Origin: Pelagicoccus albus
GTDB taxonomy: Bacteria; Verrucomicrobiota; Verrucomicrobiia; Opitutales; Opitutaceae
Direction of reading: 5' to 3'
DNA length: 64,000 bases
NCBI RefSeq assembly: GCF_014230145.1
Contig: NZ_JACHVC010000001.1
Span: forward strand, 371,002 to 435,001
A program made the position numbers and the translations under genes. Below are positions 58,080 to 63,993 of the stretch, piece after piece. Under the pieces are notes generated by a model, which saw nothing but the letters and a program-made list of their open reading frames with translations, was not told the origin of the DNA and did no database searches. Position 1 is the first letter of the stretch; each line of letters starts with the position of its first letter.

Positions 58080-58529
58080 TCAGCTAGAGCCGGTTGGTGG
58101 TTCTAATTTCTTAACCATAAGCCGATGGGGAATGCCGACCGAATTGAATACATCGCCTACGATTTGATAGCCTAGTTTTGCGTAAAATCCTATCGCAGAC
58201 TCTCGAGCATGCAACGATAGCGATAAGCAACCCTCCTTGGCTAATACGTCTTCGACTAAGTTAACGAGCTTGCGACCGTAGCCGCATCCCTGGGTGTTAG
58301 GAGCCACTGCCATCTGCCTCAGCTTCGCTTGATTCTCGTGCTCGGGAATCGCCACGATGCAGGCGACCAATTTGTCGGATTCAAAAATTCCGAAATGCCT
58401 ATGGTCAAGCTCTTCGCTTAAATCCTCGTCGTAAAGGTTAAGACCTAAAGGCCGCCGCAAAACATCCTGCCGGAGTTCGCATTCCTGCCGATACGCATCA
58501 GAGCCAACCGTTATCTCTTGGAAATCCAT
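58080..58529 (-). CDS. GNAT-family N-acetyltransferase, 149 aa
   Basis: The acetyl-CoA motif is clear (LRQMAVAPNTQGCGYGRKLV, i.e. Q-x-x-G-x-G/R). It is followed by CLSLSLHARESAIGFYAKLG, then YQIVGDVF. The N-terminus (ELRQDVLRRPLGLNLYDEDL) resembles the ElaA/YjcF-like branch. The acceptor is unknown. GNATs are common integron cassettes, but no attC is seen at either end. Confidence 0.87.
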   Translation of the reverse strand: MDFQEITVGSDAYRQECELRQDVLRRPLGLNLYDEDLSEELDHRHFGIFESDKLVACIVAIPEHENQAKLRQMAVAPNTQGCGYGRKLVNLVEDVLAKEGCLSLSLHARESAIGFYAKLGYQIVGDVFNSVGIPHRLMVKKLEPPTGSS

Positions 58530-58674
58530 TTAGGGCATCCTTTTGCCGAAGGCTGAGGAAAAACGCGAGGATCTAAGCCCCCGAGAGATTCCTTGCGTAT
58601 GCCGAGCAAATCAAAGGCAAACGCGCCGTTGCTCTTGCCCCGCCCTAAGATTGTTCCAACCCCAAGCCGCTGGA

Positions 58675-59025
58675 TCAAGAGCGGTTTTGGTGCAGCCAAA
58701 TTCTGACCTTATTCGCAACCGGAATAGGATCCGCGTCTTTCGAGATGCAGACCGATATATGGCCGTCTTTGAGCTTTTGGACGAACTGATAGAAGTTGCC
58801 ATAAGCAACGAGTAGATAGTCTAGCCCGCCGCAATCTAGGTCACCTCTCCTTTGAGTCAGATCAAGAATGGTTGGATTAACCAGTAACTCCTCGTACTTG
58901 TCGGTTTCCCCCGAGCTCTGATTTGGACTACTGTCTTTCGACTTCGCGCTAACCTTTCCGTTCAGATTAGTGGCAGCGTATCGAATCGCTGAGTCGAGGC
59001 TTAATATGGTTTCCAGATTCATCAT
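58675..59025 (-). CDS. Conserved-looking protein of unknown function, 116 aa
   Basis: MMNLETILSLDSAIRYAATN starts a compact soluble domain with a disordered Ser-rich insert (SKDSSPNQSSGETDKYEELL). A conserved-looking core follows (RRGDLDCGGLDYLLVAYGNF, then YQFVQKLKDGHISVCISK). I do not recognise the family; a roadblock/LC7-like beta-sheet fold is possible. It lies between the GNAT and LysE-type genes. The attC-like element at 59040-59089 lies just upstream. Confidence 0.6.
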   Translation of the reverse strand: MMNLETILSLDSAIRYAATNLNGKVSAKSKDSSPNQSSGETDKYEELLVNPTILDLTQRRGDLDCGGLDYLLVAYGNFYQFVQKLKDGHISVCISKDADPIPVANKVRIWLHQNRS

Positions 59026-59039
59026 TTACGATGGTTCAA

Positions 59040-59089
59040 TGCTAACTGGCGGAGCAATGGCCAGACTCGTCTGAGCTGCCCAGTTCTAC
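59040..59089 (-). other. Possible short attC-like site between LysE-type gene and the 116-aa gene
   Basis: GTAGAAC at 59089-59083 (containing the LysE stop TAG) and GTTAGCA at 59046-59040 flank a 36-bp imperfect palindrome (CAGA-CTCG-TCTG centre, GCT/AGC and AACTGG/CCAGTT arms). AAC/GTT core boxes and the stop inside the first box resemble attC. However, the arms lack the usual unpaired spacer and extrahelical base, and the site is short. No T tract follows, so a terminator is less likely. Confidence 0.35.
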
Positions 59090-59715
59090 TTCCTTTCTTC
59101 TACGGCCAGCTTTAGAGCCAATCCGCTTAATGAAGACGCCATTACCCACTTCTGTATTTTTGTCCAAGTGGGTTTTCGGTTGAAGAAGGAGTAGACCAAC
59201 GCTGCGGAAAAAACGATAGTCGCATTTACGGCGGCGCTGATGCTGATTTGGACGATACCTAGCGTAATGCTTTGAGCAAAGACTGAAGCGTTTTCCGGAT
59301 CGAGGAATTGGGTGAAAATGGATATATAAAATATAGCTATTTTTGGATTTAAGGCATTTGTAAGGAAGCCCATCCAAACCAGCCTGAAAGAACTGTCCGC
59401 CTTAAGATCTTTCACTTCGAAAGCCCCCTTGGATCCCGGTCGGATGGCTTGCCAAGCGAGCCAAAGCAAATAGCCAGCACCCGCAAAACGTAGCGCGTCG
59501 TAGGCTATCGGCACAGCCAGAAAAAATGCCGATATGCCAAATGCGGCCATTAACATGTGTAACACAAATCCCATTACGACTCCAACGAGCGAGACGAGTC
59601 CCGCTTTCGGTCCTTGGCACAAAGATCTAGAGATCAGGTAGACCATATTCGGACCAGGCGTTAAAACCATTATGAGCGCTGCCAAAGCGAAGAGGCTTAG
59701 GTTTGATAGTTCCAT
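59086..59715 (-). CDS. LysE/RhtB-family exporter, 209 aa
   Basis: The inner-membrane exporter has about six hydrophobic helices and the family signature ALAALIMVLTPGPNMVYLIS near the N-terminus. LSLVGVVMGFVLHMLMAAFG, then FLTNALNPKIAIFYISIFTQ follow. RhtB proteins export amino acids or homoserine lactones; the substrate is unknown. It lies immediately beyond the truncated last attC of the cassette array and may be a former cassette or the first chromosomal gene. Confidence 0.92.
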   Translation of the reverse strand: MELSNLSLFALAALIMVLTPGPNMVYLISRSLCQGPKAGLVSLVGVVMGFVLHMLMAAFGISAFFLAVPIAYDALRFAGAGYLLWLAWQAIRPGSKGAFEVKDLKADSSFRLVWMGFLTNALNPKIAIFYISIFTQFLDPENASVFAQSITLGIVQISISAAVNATIVFSAALVYSFFNRKPTWTKIQKWVMASSLSGLALKLAVEERK

Positions 59716-59733
59716 GTGTTTGTCCTATTTGAA

Positions 59734-59750
59734 GTCCGTCTGCTTAGGTC
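59734..59750 (-). other. Truncated attC remnant at the array end
   Basis: The plus-strand reading GTCCGTCTGCTTAGGTC matches the spacer and core end of the intact sites (GTCCGTCTG is shared with the site ending at 62647; CTTAGGT versus GTTAGGC at 63246). The second half of the palindrome is absent. This marks the distal boundary of the cassette array. Confidence 0.55.
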
Positions 59751-60194
59751 TCAATCTTTGATCACTTCCGTGTAGCTGACTCTTACTGTCTGGTCCATGG
59801 GAAAGAATACGGTGACAAACAAGTCAAGGTTCTCATTTCCCCTCTTAGCGGAGATTAGGAATGTTTCAGTCTCCAATGTATCCTCTGGTGAAGAAACTGG
59901 GTTGGATAGAATCCACTCTTTTTCTTCAATCTCTTCCTCCAAATTCTTCAGGAACAGGGAGTGGAAATGTCTCTTCGCGGTGGTCGTGATCTTTCCCTCG
60001 GAGTATCCATAATTTGATTCGTAGCGTAGAGTACTTCGGCCAGTCCTTTCCGATGTTAGGCCGACATCATGCGAAATACCGTCTATCGAATAAAACGCGG
60101 ATTTCACAAAGTCCGTAACTTCCGCAGCGTTGGAATACTGTAAGCCGAAGAGGCTAGCTAAAATCGCAATGAGTGGTAGGAGTTGGCTTTTCAT
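59751..60194 (-). CDS. Cassette A: exported protein of unknown function, 147 aa
   Basis: The ATG at 60194 gives a signal peptide (MKSQLLPLIAILASLFGLQY). The mature part is acidic/polar, with a helix EEIEEKEWILSNPVSSPEDT and beta segments (ETFLISAKRGNENLDLFVTV). No family is recognised. The stop codon abuts the truncated attC remnant at 59734-59750. This is the oldest-looking cassette of the array. Confidence 0.65.
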   Translation of the reverse strand: MKSQLLPLIAILASLFGLQYSNAAEVTDFVKSAFYSIDGISHDVGLTSERTGRSTLRYESNYGYSEGKITTTAKRHFHSLFLKNLEEEIEEKEWILSNPVSSPEDTLETETFLISAKRGNENLDLFVTVFFPMDQTVRVSYTEVIKD

Positions 60195-60220
60195 ATTCTT
60201 TCTCACACACGAAGACTCAT

Positions 60221-60316
60221 GCTGAACCATTGCGAAGTCGTGGGGTTTGAAATACGTCCTTGCTGAGTCCACAACTCGGGCGCTTGGTCCGAGTTGTATC
60301 CAGCGATTTATGCGAC
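60221..60316 (-). other. attC site 8 (degenerate)
   Basis: The central arm (ACAACTCGG ... CCGAGTTGT, plus-strand TCCTTGCTG) is the same as in sites at 61528 and 63128, so this was a long-type site. The first core box has decayed to GTCGCAT (minus strand); the second is GTTCAGC. The inner left arm no longer pairs well. Probably no longer active. Confidence 0.55.
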
Positions 60317-60323
60317 CTATTTT

Positions 60324-60569
60324 TCATGTCCAGTAGGAGAGCTCATCTTCGTGACAAGAGCCTGGGAGATCTTCTATCTTCTGCCGGAAGTATGACTCTG
60401 CGTCTCGGATTCCTTTGTTGTAGGCGACCGGTGCAATTTCTTTCATTACATAATCTAGCAGCAGGCGTGCCTTTAACTCGCTAACCTCTTGGTCCCACTC
60501 TTCGCGGAAGTAGCTTTGAATAGAGGATATAAGCTCAGGGAGTTGTTCTTTTGTCGGTTCTATTGCCAT
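60324..60569 (-). CDS. Cassette B: DUF2164 protein, 81 aa
   Basis: ISSIQSYFREEWDQEVSELK, then ARLLLDYVMKEIAPVAYNKG and IRDAESYFRQKIEDL match DUF2164, a small helical family of unknown function. It is the only cassette protein in the array that I can place in a family with confidence. The stop lies 7 bp from the degenerate attC 8. Stand-alone chromosomal DUF2164 genes are common, so capture from a genome is plausible. Confidence 0.85.
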   Translation of the reverse strand: MAIEPTKEQLPELISSIQSYFREEWDQEVSELKARLLLDYVMKEIAPVAYNKGIRDAESYFRQKIEDLPGSCHEDELSYWT

Positions 60570-60579
60570 ATGAATTTTG

Positions 60580-60653
60580 GTCGAAGGTCGAGGCCATTCG
60601 CAGATGTCAGTCGCGGAGCGATTGGCCGGAGTTGTATGGGCTGCCTGATTCGA
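60580..60653 (-). other. attC site 7 (short type, mutated core boxes)
   Basis: A 74-bp palindrome with centre TCGCGGAGCGA and GGCC arms. The second box is CTTCGAC (G of the conserved GTT lost). The first box is TTCGAATC, which equals the expected TTCGAAC with one inserted base. Otherwise it has the layout of the 73-bp sites at 61936, 62575 and 63566. Confidence 0.65.
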
Positions 60654-60661
60654 ACTTCTTT

Positions 60662-61030
60662 TTATCTAAGTTCCATGACCTTCGTCATTGAATCAGGCAG
60701 CTCAAGGTCTGGCCACTTTTCTTTATCATCCAGTTCGGACTTCAAAACTGAGAACGTGATGGTTTGTCCTTCGACCAACTGGTCCGCTTCGCTTGCAAGA
60801 ACATGCTTCAATCCTCTGTACTCTTCTGGTTCTTGGATATTGATCCATACTGTTTTTCGTTCTAGCTTCTCCTTGCCGAACCAAACGCAACCGTGTTCGA
60901 TCTTCGGTTGCGAGAATGCTGGTTCAGATATCTCTGAGACCGTTCCGACTACTTGAACGTAATCGTTCTCTGAGGAGAAAAGCGACGTGGTTGCAAGTAG
61001 CGTGAAAATGGATGCAATTGTAGTTTTCAT
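60662..61030 (-). CDS. Cassette C: small exported protein, 122 aa
   Basis: A signal peptide (MKTTIASIFTLLATTSLFSS) is followed by an OB-like beta domain (VQVVGTVSEISEPAFSQPKI ... KTVWINIQEPEEYRGLKHVL, VEGQTITFSVLKSELDD). This resembles small OB-fold-like periplasmic proteins, but I cannot name a family. The ATG at 61030 lies 9 bp from attC 6, and the stop lies 9 bp from attC 7. Confidence 0.65.
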   Translation of the reverse strand: MKTTIASIFTLLATTSLFSSENDYVQVVGTVSEISEPAFSQPKIEHGCVWFGKEKLERKTVWINIQEPEEYRGLKHVLASEADQLVEGQTITFSVLKSELDDKEKWPDLELPDSMTKVMELR

Positions 61031-61038
61031 TTTAATTC

Positions 61039-61164
61039 TTCGAACGTCAAAGTGATGCGATGCCGACTTCGGATATGCTTCCAAGTCTGAAGTCGTTGAT
61101 TTTGATAGGGTCGAAGCGAAAGAGGCGGGCGTTTGTCGGCATTGCATCGACTGTCTTGTTCGAC
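61039..61164 (-). other. attC site 6 (126 bp, divergent centre)
   Basis: Minus-strand boxes are GTCGAAC and GTTCGAA. L boxes pair as AGTCGATGC against GCATCACT with one extra base. The centre differs from the other sites (plus strand: GATGCCGACTTCGGATATGC). A long variable loop is characteristic of attC families with mixed origin. Confidence 0.75.
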
Positions 61165-61207
61165 CTAATTTTTTTTTCCTCTTTCGTATCCATATTTCAG
61201 TGCAGGA

Positions 61208-61519
61208 TTAATCTTTCTTTACGTCGGCTTCAACGAGCTCCTGTGGTGACTTTCCTTTCCATGAGAGGCTTCCTCTCAATGGACCGTAGAGGTACTTCGC
61301 ATAGTACTTCTTTCCATTCGCTCGGAAGTGCACGCCAAAGTGAGATTTCGCAGGCTGGTGTCGAATGTACTCATAGCCAAGTCCTTCAACGATCTTTTTT
61401 CCTTCTTCCTTACCTAGGCGGTCAGCTCTTTTGGTGAAAGCGATCATCGCGAAGGGAAACGACAGCATCAGGCCAAGGATGGTCCAGATGGCGATCTTAA
61501 CTGTGAGTTCCCAATTCAT
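61208..61519 (-). CDS. Cassette D: single-TM small protein, 103 aa
   Basis: An N-terminal membrane helix (MNWELTVKIAIWTILGLMLS) is followed by a soluble basic domain (GYEYIRHQPAKSHFGVHFRA, NGKKYYAKYLYGPLRGSLSW) that looks like a small beta sheet. No family is recognised. Past its stop lies a 24-bp stretch (61185-61208) that recurs in cassette E. The ATG lies 8 bp from attC 5. Confidence 0.65.
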   Translation of the reverse strand: MNWELTVKIAIWTILGLMLSFPFAMIAFTKRADRLGKEEGKKIVEGLGYEYIRHQPAKSHFGVHFRANGKKYYAKYLYGPLRGSLSWKGKSPQELVEADVKKD

Positions 61520-61527
61520 CTATTTTC

Positions 61528-61652
61528 GTCGAACGCTGAGCTGATACGCGAGGGCCTACAGGCCCGTTGAGAAAGTAATTGGGGCGATTCGTCCTTGCTG
61601 CGTCCACAACTCGGGGCGCTTGGCCCGAGTTGTATCGAGCGACTTGTTCGAC
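61528..61652 (-). other. attC site 5 (long type, 125 bp, intact)
   Basis: Minus-strand boxes GTCGAAC and GTTCGAC are exact complements. L boxes pair as GCTCGATAC against GTATCAGC, with one extrahelical base (G on the plus strand). Spacers of 5-6 nt stay unpaired. The inner arm has ACAACTCGG/CCGAGTTGT. This is the clearest canonical site in the window. Confidence 0.85.
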
Positions 61653-61760
61653 CTAATTTTCATTCTTTCTTCCGTATCCATGTTTCAGTGCAGGATCAGT
61701 TCTTTTCAGTGAAGGTTCTAGTTCTTCCTCAATGCAGGAGATCCATATTTCTTCGTCCAT
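61653..61760 (-). CDS. Cassette E second frame: 35-aa peptide
   Basis: MDEEIWISCIEEELEPSLKR, then TDPALKHGYGRKNEN ends with TAG directly against the attC 5 core box, a usual cassette layout. A related peptide (NPALKYGYER) is readable, without a start, in the matching position of cassette D. It lies 14 bp behind the 50-aa frame and may be its partner or a remnant of a longer gene. Short, so uncertain. Confidence 0.4.
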   Translation of the reverse strand: MDEEIWISCIEEELEPSLKRTDPALKHGYGRKNEN

Positions 61761-61774
61761 TCTTCACGTGCTAT

Positions 61775-61927
61775 CTATTCTTCTCTTCGCTTTTTTCTCG
61801 TAGCGAAATGATAGATCGTGAATCCAACAGCGATGATCGGTAGCGCAAAGATCAGAAGTGCGATGAAGGCCTCCATCGTTACTGGCATCCCTTTCACTAC
61901 GTCTTCCGTTGGAAAGTTGTATTTCAT
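61775..61927 (-). CDS. Cassette E: 50-aa single-pass membrane peptide
   Basis: MKYNFPTEDVVKGMPVTMEA, then FIALLIFALPIIAVGFTIYH and a basic tail (FATRKKRREE) predict one membrane helix, N-out, with a positive cytoplasmic end. No family is recognised. The start lies 8 bp from attC 4, the same distance as in other cassettes. No terminator follows. Confidence 0.55.
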   Translation of the reverse strand: MKYNFPTEDVVKGMPVTMEAFIALLIFALPIIAVGFTIYHFATRKKRREE

Positions 61928-61935
61928 CTATTTTC

Positions 61936-62008
61936 GTCGAACGCTGAGTCCAGACACGTAGGTCATCGCGGAGCGATGGCCGGAGTTGTCTGCGACGACT
62001 TGTTCGCA
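61936..62008 (-). other. attC site 4 (short type, 73 bp)
   Basis: Minus-strand boxes are TGCGAAC and GTTCGAC. L boxes pair as GTCGCAGAC against GTCTGGAC with one extra base, here C on the plus strand instead of G. The centre is CATCGCGGAGCGATG. Spacing is identical to sites 1 and 3. Confidence 0.8.
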
Positions 62009-62027
62009 TCTTTCTTTTTCATGATTA

Positions 62028-62567
62028 TTAGATGGACTTTGCGTATGCTAGTTTCTCTTCAGGGAAGACGATCTTTTCAATTTTGTCTCTTCCTTCGAGA
62101 AACCATTCGACGCGTTGAAATGGCTGGAGCTTTTTGACTTCAGTCACGGTGCCGTTCTCGATCGTAATCTCAAAATCATTGCTGAGTGCTACTCTGCCTC
62201 CTTCTTCGTCCTCGAAGTAGTATTCACCGTAGCACAAGGTAAGGGTGCCTGAGTACCAAGATGCGAAAACTCCATTTTTGGGGTCTATTTTTTGGCCTTG
62301 CTCAAAGAAGTCTTCCAGATCTGCTTCAACGAGGTGAACGTCTCGCATGTAGAGCTTGCGATCTTCGATCAACCACTCGCCAACGTAACCTCTCCAGAGG
62401 GCTGTTGATCTGGATTCAAACGATTTCTTCTCTTCGTAGCTGTCGTAGGGAGTTTCGATGAAAATGTAGAATAGGCGTCCGCAGTAGTTGATGAGTTCTT
62501 TTTGTTGCTCAGTCGCCTTAACAGCCGACGTGACTAATAGGAAGAGTATCAGGGTTCTGGGGATCAT
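62028..62567 (-). CDS. Cassette F: exported protein of unknown function, 179 aa
   Basis: A signal peptide (MIPRTLILFLLVTSAVKA) is followed by a mixed alpha/beta protein (LINYCGRLFYIFIETPYDSY; LWRGYVGEWLIEDRKLYMRD; FASWYSGTLTLCYGEYYFED). Aromatic- and acid-rich. Such proteins with GYVGEWLIEDRKLY-like motifs recur among small cassette or phage-like genes, but I cannot assign a role. The stop lies 19 bp from attC 4. Confidence 0.68.
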   Translation of the reverse strand: MIPRTLILFLLVTSAVKATEQQKELINYCGRLFYIFIETPYDSYEEKKSFESRSTALWRGYVGEWLIEDRKLYMRDVHLVEADLEDFFEQGQKIDPKNGVFASWYSGTLTLCYGEYYFEDEEGGRVALSNDFEITIENGTVTEVKKLQPFQRVEWFLEGRDKIEKIVFPEEKLAYAKSI

Positions 62568-62574
62568 TTTGTTT

Positions 62575-62647
62575 TGCGAACGTGGAGGACATACGCGAGG
62601 ATCAGCGCGGAGCGCTGACCGGAGTTGTATGGTCCGTCTGGTTCACC
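62575..62647 (-). other. attC site 3 (short type, 73 bp)
   Basis: Minus-strand boxes are GGTGAAC and GTTCGCA. L boxes pair as GGACCATAC against GTATGTCC with one extrahelical base. The centre is CAGCGCGGAGCGCTG. The cassette G stop codon (62602) lies inside the site. Confidence 0.8.
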
Positions 62648-63120
62648 CTTCTTTTTTCGTAGGTTGTTTGGTCGAACGACATGTTCTCTAAGCCAATCGC
62701 TAAGTCCCGAACCTGTTCTTCGCTGGATCCCCAAATCCATAAGTGGAGCTTTAGCTCTGTAAAATGCGGTGAATGACGGTAGGGAACCAATGCTTCCCAT
62801 ATTACTGAGTGTGAATCGAGATCAGACTCAAGCCAGTCGATTCGTGTCGAAAGCAAAGTAGTCGAATCTTTCTTTTTTCTATTCTTTTCTTCGAAGTGGG
62901 GATGGGTTCCGAAATAGATGCTAACTCCAGTTTCGCCTTTCTCAGCTAGGTAGGTGTAGAAATCGGGCCCATCTTTGAACTTCCATTCGTAGCTATCTGG
63001 AATGCCTCCAACCGGAATTAGCTCTGGTATTTCAAAAGGAGGATTTGGATGAATAGATGCTAGCTCGCTTTTGCATCCGCAAAGTGTGACGAGAGCCAAG
63101 GCCTGTATCCAGAGTTTCAT
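62602..63120 (-). CDS. Cassette G: lipoprotein with attC-encoded C-terminus, 172 aa
   Basis: The ATG at 63120 gives a lipoprotein signal (ALALVTLCGC). The mature protein is about 155 residues, with YTYLAEKGETGVSIYFGTHP, LKLHLWIWGSSEEQVRDLAI. The last residues, RRVNQTDHTTPVSAPR, are translated from inside attC 3 and nearly match the tail of cassette I. No family is recognised. The attC-derived tail may be neutral baggage or functional. Confidence 0.68.
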   Translation of the reverse strand: MKLWIQALALVTLCGCKSELASIHPNPPFEIPELIPVGGIPDSYEWKFKDGPDFYTYLAEKGETGVSIYFGTHPHFEEKNRKKKDSTTLLSTRIDWLESDLDSHSVIWEALVPYRHSPHFTELKLHLWIWGSSEEQVRDLAIGLENMSFDQTTYEKRRVNQTDHTTPVSAPR

Positions 63121-63127
63121 TTTATTT

Positions 63128-63252
63128 GGTGAACGTGAAGGTGATACGCGAGGGCCTAGATTGAACGTGGAGAAAGAGTAGGGAACGATACGTCCTTGCT
63201 GCGACCGCAACTCGGGCGCTTGGCCCGAGTTGTATCGACCGCCTGGTTAGGC
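63128..63252 (-). other. attC site 2 (long type, 125 bp)
   Basis: Minus-strand boxes are GCCTAAC and GTTCACC, the first matching the canonical GTTAGGC core on the other strand. L boxes pair as GGTCGATAC against GTATCACC with one extrahelical G on the plus strand. The inner arm is the same as in site 5. Confidence 0.85.
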
Positions 63253-63280
63253 CTATTCTTCTTTTCTTCCATTCTCGTAG

Positions 63281-63553
63281 TTAGAATTCTATCACGCATT
63301 TTCCTGAATCGTTTAATCTACGGTTGTCGTCTTTCATTCGGTCAACCAGATCTTCTTTTCTTTCGTATTCCTTTGTTTCTGGATCGCCCTCGTGTGGTCG
63401 GTATTCGTAGATAAACGAATCTTTCTTTTTGGTAATCGTAGCACAGTGTTGCTCCGCGGGCCTTGCATCGAATGGCCAATAGAAGATCCCAAACTGCTGT
63501 GGTGCTGTGTCCACAATCGAAGGATAGTCTTTGGGAAATGCTCCAATGGTCAT
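63281..63553 (-). CDS. Cassette H: soluble protein of unknown function, 90 aa
   Basis: MTIGAFPKDYPSIVDTAPQQ, FGIFYWPFDARPAEQHCATI, then TKKKDSFIYEYRPHEGDPET, a charged helix (KEYERKEDLVDRMKDDNRRL) and SGKCVIEF. A compact cytoplasmic protein, aromatic-rich and charged, with no signal peptide. No family is recognised; a toxin or antitoxin role cannot be excluded, but no partner gene is in the cassette. Confidence 0.6.
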   Translation of the reverse strand: MTIGAFPKDYPSIVDTAPQQFGIFYWPFDARPAEQHCATITKKKDSFIYEYRPHEGDPETKEYERKEDLVDRMKDDNRRLNDSGKCVIEF

Positions 63554-63565
63554 TTTCTATTTTCT

Positions 63566-63638
63566 GCCTAACGTGAAAGCCATACGCGGAAGTCAGCGCG
63601 GAGCGCTGGCTGGAGTTGTATGGGCTGACTGGTTCACC
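63566..63638 (-). other. attC site 1 (short type, 73 bp)
   Basis: Minus-strand boxes are GGTGAAC and GTTAGGC, the latter a canonical GTTRRRY core. L boxes pair as AGCCCATAC against GTATGGCT with one extrahelical base. The centre is CAGCGCGGAGCGCTG. The cassette I stop (63593) lies inside it. Confidence 0.82.
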
Positions 63639-63988
63639 CTAACTTTTTCGGACTTGTGAATTTCGATTCCTGAAGCGATCGAGATGAACTCATAGCAGTA
63701 GGTTTCATCTTCTTCTGATTTCATTTCAATTCTTAGTCCATCAGTGTAGCCCTGCTGATTCGTGAGTATCCAACTCCAAGTCACGCGAAAGCAACCTGCT
63801 AGAATGGGTGGTTCTGTTCGTTCCTTTCTTTCTTCTTTTGTGATTACTATCTCGTCAAACTCAGGTTCGCAACTGATGAGAAACTCCGCCTCTTGAGTCA
63901 CTAGGACCGCACGCTCAAAACGAGTAGGCATCTCTTCGCATGGGATTCCATAGATCGCTTCGATAGTCTTGAATTCCGGAGTATTCAT
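63593..63988 (-). CDS. Cassette I: soluble protein with attC-encoded C-terminus, 131 aa
   Basis: MNTPEFKTIEAIYGIPCEEM, ... LISCEPEFDEIVITKEERKE, ... LRIEMKSEEDETYCYEFISI. An acidic cytoplasmic protein without known motifs. The tail VRVNQSAHTTPASAPR is encoded within attC 1. The start lies 5 bp from the next attC, which is cut by the window edge. Confidence 0.65.
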   Translation of the reverse strand: MNTPEFKTIEAIYGIPCEEMPTRFERAVLVTQEAEFLISCEPEFDEIVITKEERKERTEPPILAGCFRVTWSWILTNQQGYTDGLRIEMKSEEDETYCYEFISIASGIEIHKSEKVRVNQSAHTTPASAPR

Positions 63989-63993
63989 TTTCT

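Noticed and set aside
58530..58655. Inverted TTAGGGC/GCCCTAA pair around the start of the GNAT gene as an attC
   Set aside because: The boxes are in the wrong order for attC, and the 100-bp interior does not pair.
63281..63988. Toxin-antitoxin pair in cassettes H and I
   Set aside because: Cassettes often carry such pairs, but each cassette here has only one gene and neither protein shows a known toxin or antitoxin motif.
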